Origin: Mansonella perstans
Taxonomy: Eukaryota > Nematoda > Chromadorea > Rhabditida > Onchocercidae
Direction of reading: 5' to 3'
Assembly: GCA_037074765.1 (NCBI GenBank)
Contig: JBAMDO010000011.1
Location: forward strand, 62,001 to 126,000
Length of the DNA: 64,000 nucleotides
Shown: piece after piece, positions 61,595 to 64,000 of the stretch
Layout of the letters: every line of letters starts with the position of its first letter
Numbering within the stretch: the first letter of the stretch is position 1
Translations under genes and position numbers: made by a program
The notes under the pieces: model-generated
Seen by the model: only the letters and a program-made list of their open reading frames with translations
What the model was told of the DNA's origin: nothing
Database searches by the model: none

Positions 61595-63514
61595 TCAACG
61601 ATTCCTTTTCAAGGTGCGTTGTTTCTCGGCGTTAATTAGAATAAGTTCATCGATTAATAAACCCTTTCGCTTCCTTACTGCATTCAGATAAACACGAGCT
61701 CGATTTATAACAGCACCTTTAGCACCATATAATTCAACCTAAAAATAATTCAATAAATTAATTAGATATTTCGAAATTAAACATTTCAGTCGCTCGTTAT
61801 AAATCCAAATCCTTTTCTTTCTTAAAAAATTTAATTTACTCGAAAAATTGATTTTTTAGTTCGAAACATTGCATTTAACTAAACAGTCAAGATTAACGAA
61901 ATTACGGGATTTCGAAAAATTTTGAACCTCATCTTCAGTAGTGGGTTCCCAAAATGGATCTTCATCGATTATTTCCCAATGTGAAAATTCCAGCTGAGCC
62001 GATGAAAGACCACTTGTTTTCTTCCTCAGCTGTTCACAAAACGAAAAACTTTCAATGACTGGCAAATGCGCCTCAACAACAAATAACCCGGTAGCTTGGT
62101 TCATATCTTCATTTAATATCTTAAAAACGAGGAAATTATTTAGAAACATAATTTAAATCTGGAATAATTTCAAAAAACTATTGCATAAAATCATAAGTCA
62201 CCTTAGCTCGCCTTTGCGAAAGAACTGTATGCACTTTGCCTAACGCTTGAGCACTTGTTTGCACAGCACATTTGTACATTGCAGCCATAAGACGAAGTGG
62301 ATGCCTTTTTTGTGCTTCCCTGAAAAAATGATAATTCAAAATAATGTACTAGCCATTTCGCTTAAAAATATTATTTTTATAGTAAAAAACACATAACATT
62401 TTCGAATAGTTCTGCAAATCTTTACTTAAGTTTCATATTAATCCTAAAAGTCAAATGCTCTTACATTTTAAAGTGATTAATGATATCTTCGAAATGTCTT
62501 GAATTGCTTTTGACAAACAATTTAAATTGGCTTCTATCAAGATGAAAATTGAAAAGTCAATTAGTTTTATCAACAGTACAAAAAAACCCTGAAAACTAAC
62601 CTGCATGCCTGCTTCATGCCAGATATCAAGGCACCAGCCATTGTTGGATCATCAACTTCCTTCACTGTCCATTCATCGACAATGATAGCAGTACCCCACA
62701 TTGGTTCTTCACATAAGGGACCAGCTCCTACTGCCAAGTCAAAACCCGCCATTATCGATTGATCAAAACATCGTAATTTGGGAGTGCCTTCTAAATGACA
62801 GTAAGTGACAGAAATATGACACTAGAAAACTGAAGTTAGAAATTATCTTTTTTTTAACAATTGTATTACCCTTATATAAAACACCGATTATACACTCTAG
62901 AAAAGAGCAGTGAGACGAAAATAAATTTTAAAGGAAAGGAGGAAGCAAATGAAATACTTCATAAATTTCACAATCCTACAATACTCTGTAAATTATCTGC
63001 AAATTATAGTATGGCCATCATATATTTCAACAAGAACAGAACTCAAATGGCAAAGAAAAATTGGATTAGAGAAAGAAATGAAACTGAGACAAACTTACTT
63101 TCCCATATAGATGGCCTAATATAGTCATCTGTTGCATTGAACAATATGTTAAATCTAGCTCGAGGTGGTCCAAATCCCCATATTCTATCGATGAAATGTC
63201 TGAAAAGAATCATAAAAATGAAAGAAAAAATTGAAACTTGATTTTGACAAAGGTTAAGTTTTGTGTAGAAGAAAAGCGTACTACGACGTCTACAAATCCA
63301 TTGTGCTTAAACATTCAAACTAACAACATTGTAATTGAAAAATCGGATAATAAAATAATTTGATAGATAAAATTATTCCTCTTCTAAAGTTTTCTCGCTT
63401 TCCGAAAATTCATACCAAACCATTTTGGGTTAGGTCACTAAGAAATGCATAACGAATGATCAATGATAGTTTTCAACAAGAAACATCATCCCACTAACCT
63501 TAGAAAGAAATTTA

Positions 63515-63552
<38 letters not shown>

Positions 63553-64000
63553 AGAACTCTTATGCTTTCAAACATGTACTTACTTAAGTAGTTCAGTTCG
63601 TTGTTTCGACCAAAAACTTCCTTTTAAATTCTTCAGCCAATCCACACAATTATCCAGCAAAATTTTATGCAAATCCTCTACCGCTTGGGTATATTTCGCT
63701 TGTCGTAAATCACGTAAGATATTTTCATTTTTTTCCAAAACTTCAATAAGTTCCCGAGGTAATGCCGCTGCACGCAACTTTATTTTAGCCAAACCGCCAC
63801 GAATGTTACAATCCTAAAACAGACTATTATAAACCATTTAATATCAATCAAACAGATCATTCATTCCTACTGGTGAATCTAATCCTTAGCACCACATCTA
63901 TTTTACACGCCACTGCATGTAAGAAGTTGGAGATAAGAATAATGAAAAAATTAAAAAGTATGTTAAAAGAAAAAAAAAACGAATTAATGAACTAAATTAC
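61595..64000 (-). CDS. EFL1: Elongation factor-like GTPase 1 (EFL1/Ria1), C-terminal part
   Basis: EFL1 works with SBDS in the cytoplasm to release eIF6 from pre-60S ribosomal subunits. Exons, 5' to 3', seen here: 63813-63584, 63199-63099, 62790-62601, 62319-62202, 62119-61928, 61738-61595. They are in phase and give the last 324 residues, ending EKQRTLKRNR. The human protein is about 1,120 residues, so this is near 30 percent, covering EF-G-like domains IV and V. Diagnostic blocks are FGPPRARFNILFN, GPLCEEPMWG, MKQACR, RLMAAMYKC, RKKTSGLSSAQLEFSHWEI, DPFWEPTTEDE and NAVRKRKGL. The GTPase domain (G1-G5) lies to the right of the window. 63814-64000 is the start of an intron in this model. A long insertion present in the human protein between the CEEP block and MKEACR is almost absent here. 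The listed end is the window edge, not a gene boundary. Confidence 0.95.
63519..63550. repeat. (TA)n microsatellite in an EFL1 intron
   Basis: A run of about 16 TA dinucleotides after GTATATATAT, between the EFL1 exons at 63099-63199 and 63584-63813. Confidence 0.9.

Noticed and set aside
1..64000. CRISPR arrays, tRNA or rRNA genes, bacterial operons, prophage or endosymbiont inserts
   Set aside because: Scanned by eye: no regularly spaced repeats with unique spacers, no cloverleaf or rRNA core sequence recognised, and no intron-free stretch with bacterial codon use.

Overview
The window is AT-rich (roughly 70 percent A+T) eukaryotic DNA with spliceosomal introns (mostly GT-AG, T-rich acceptors ending TTTCAG), long introns and low gene density. 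Codon-level similarity of citrate synthase to the Caenorhabditis enzyme, a nematode-type four-helix membrane protein and the gene architecture point to a nematode, most likely a filarial or other spirurid species. That species-level placement is inference. No bacterial, organellar or viral gene was recognised.

Layout, left to right. 1013-3283 (-) is a four-exon, four-helix membrane protein. 6725-23184 (-) is a complete 28-exon gene for the splicing factor SF3B3 (1,214 codons by my splice model). Its 5.6 kb intron 21 holds a complete six-exon class A GPCR gene on the opposite strand (12211-15090, +). 27283-28174 (+) is a small single-pass membrane protein with a Tyr/Gly-rich stretch. 29411-33158 (-) is a complete ten-exon mitochondrial citrate synthase. 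34338-36880 is a repeat zone: roughly 30 bp repeats, a 20 bp satellite, a tandem duplication of about 1.02 kb, and a decayed non-LTR retrotransposon tail. 43297-45564 (+) is a five-exon Knirps-type orphan nuclear receptor with no ligand-binding domain and a C-terminal CtBP-type motif. 53386-59316 (+) is a three-exon type I membrane protein with a MANSC domain. 61595 to the right edge (-) is the C-terminal part of the ribosome-maturation GTPase EFL1, whose 5' exons lie outside the window.

The genes are functionally mixed (mRNA splicing, TCA cycle, ribosome biogenesis, signalling, transcription) and show no operon-like spacing. The most unusual points are: the Knirps-type receptor with an extended inter-finger loop; the GPCR nested in SF3B3 that lacks the usual amine-binding Asp and the CWxP motif; and several micro-duplications inside SF3B3, comprising two exon-fragment copies in introns, a duplicated GC splice donor and a shared acceptor block. 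A GC-rich, promoter-like island with an E2F-type site also lies in the last SF3B3 intron. All exon boundaries were read by eye from splice consensus, reading phase and protein similarity known from memory. No alignment was run.
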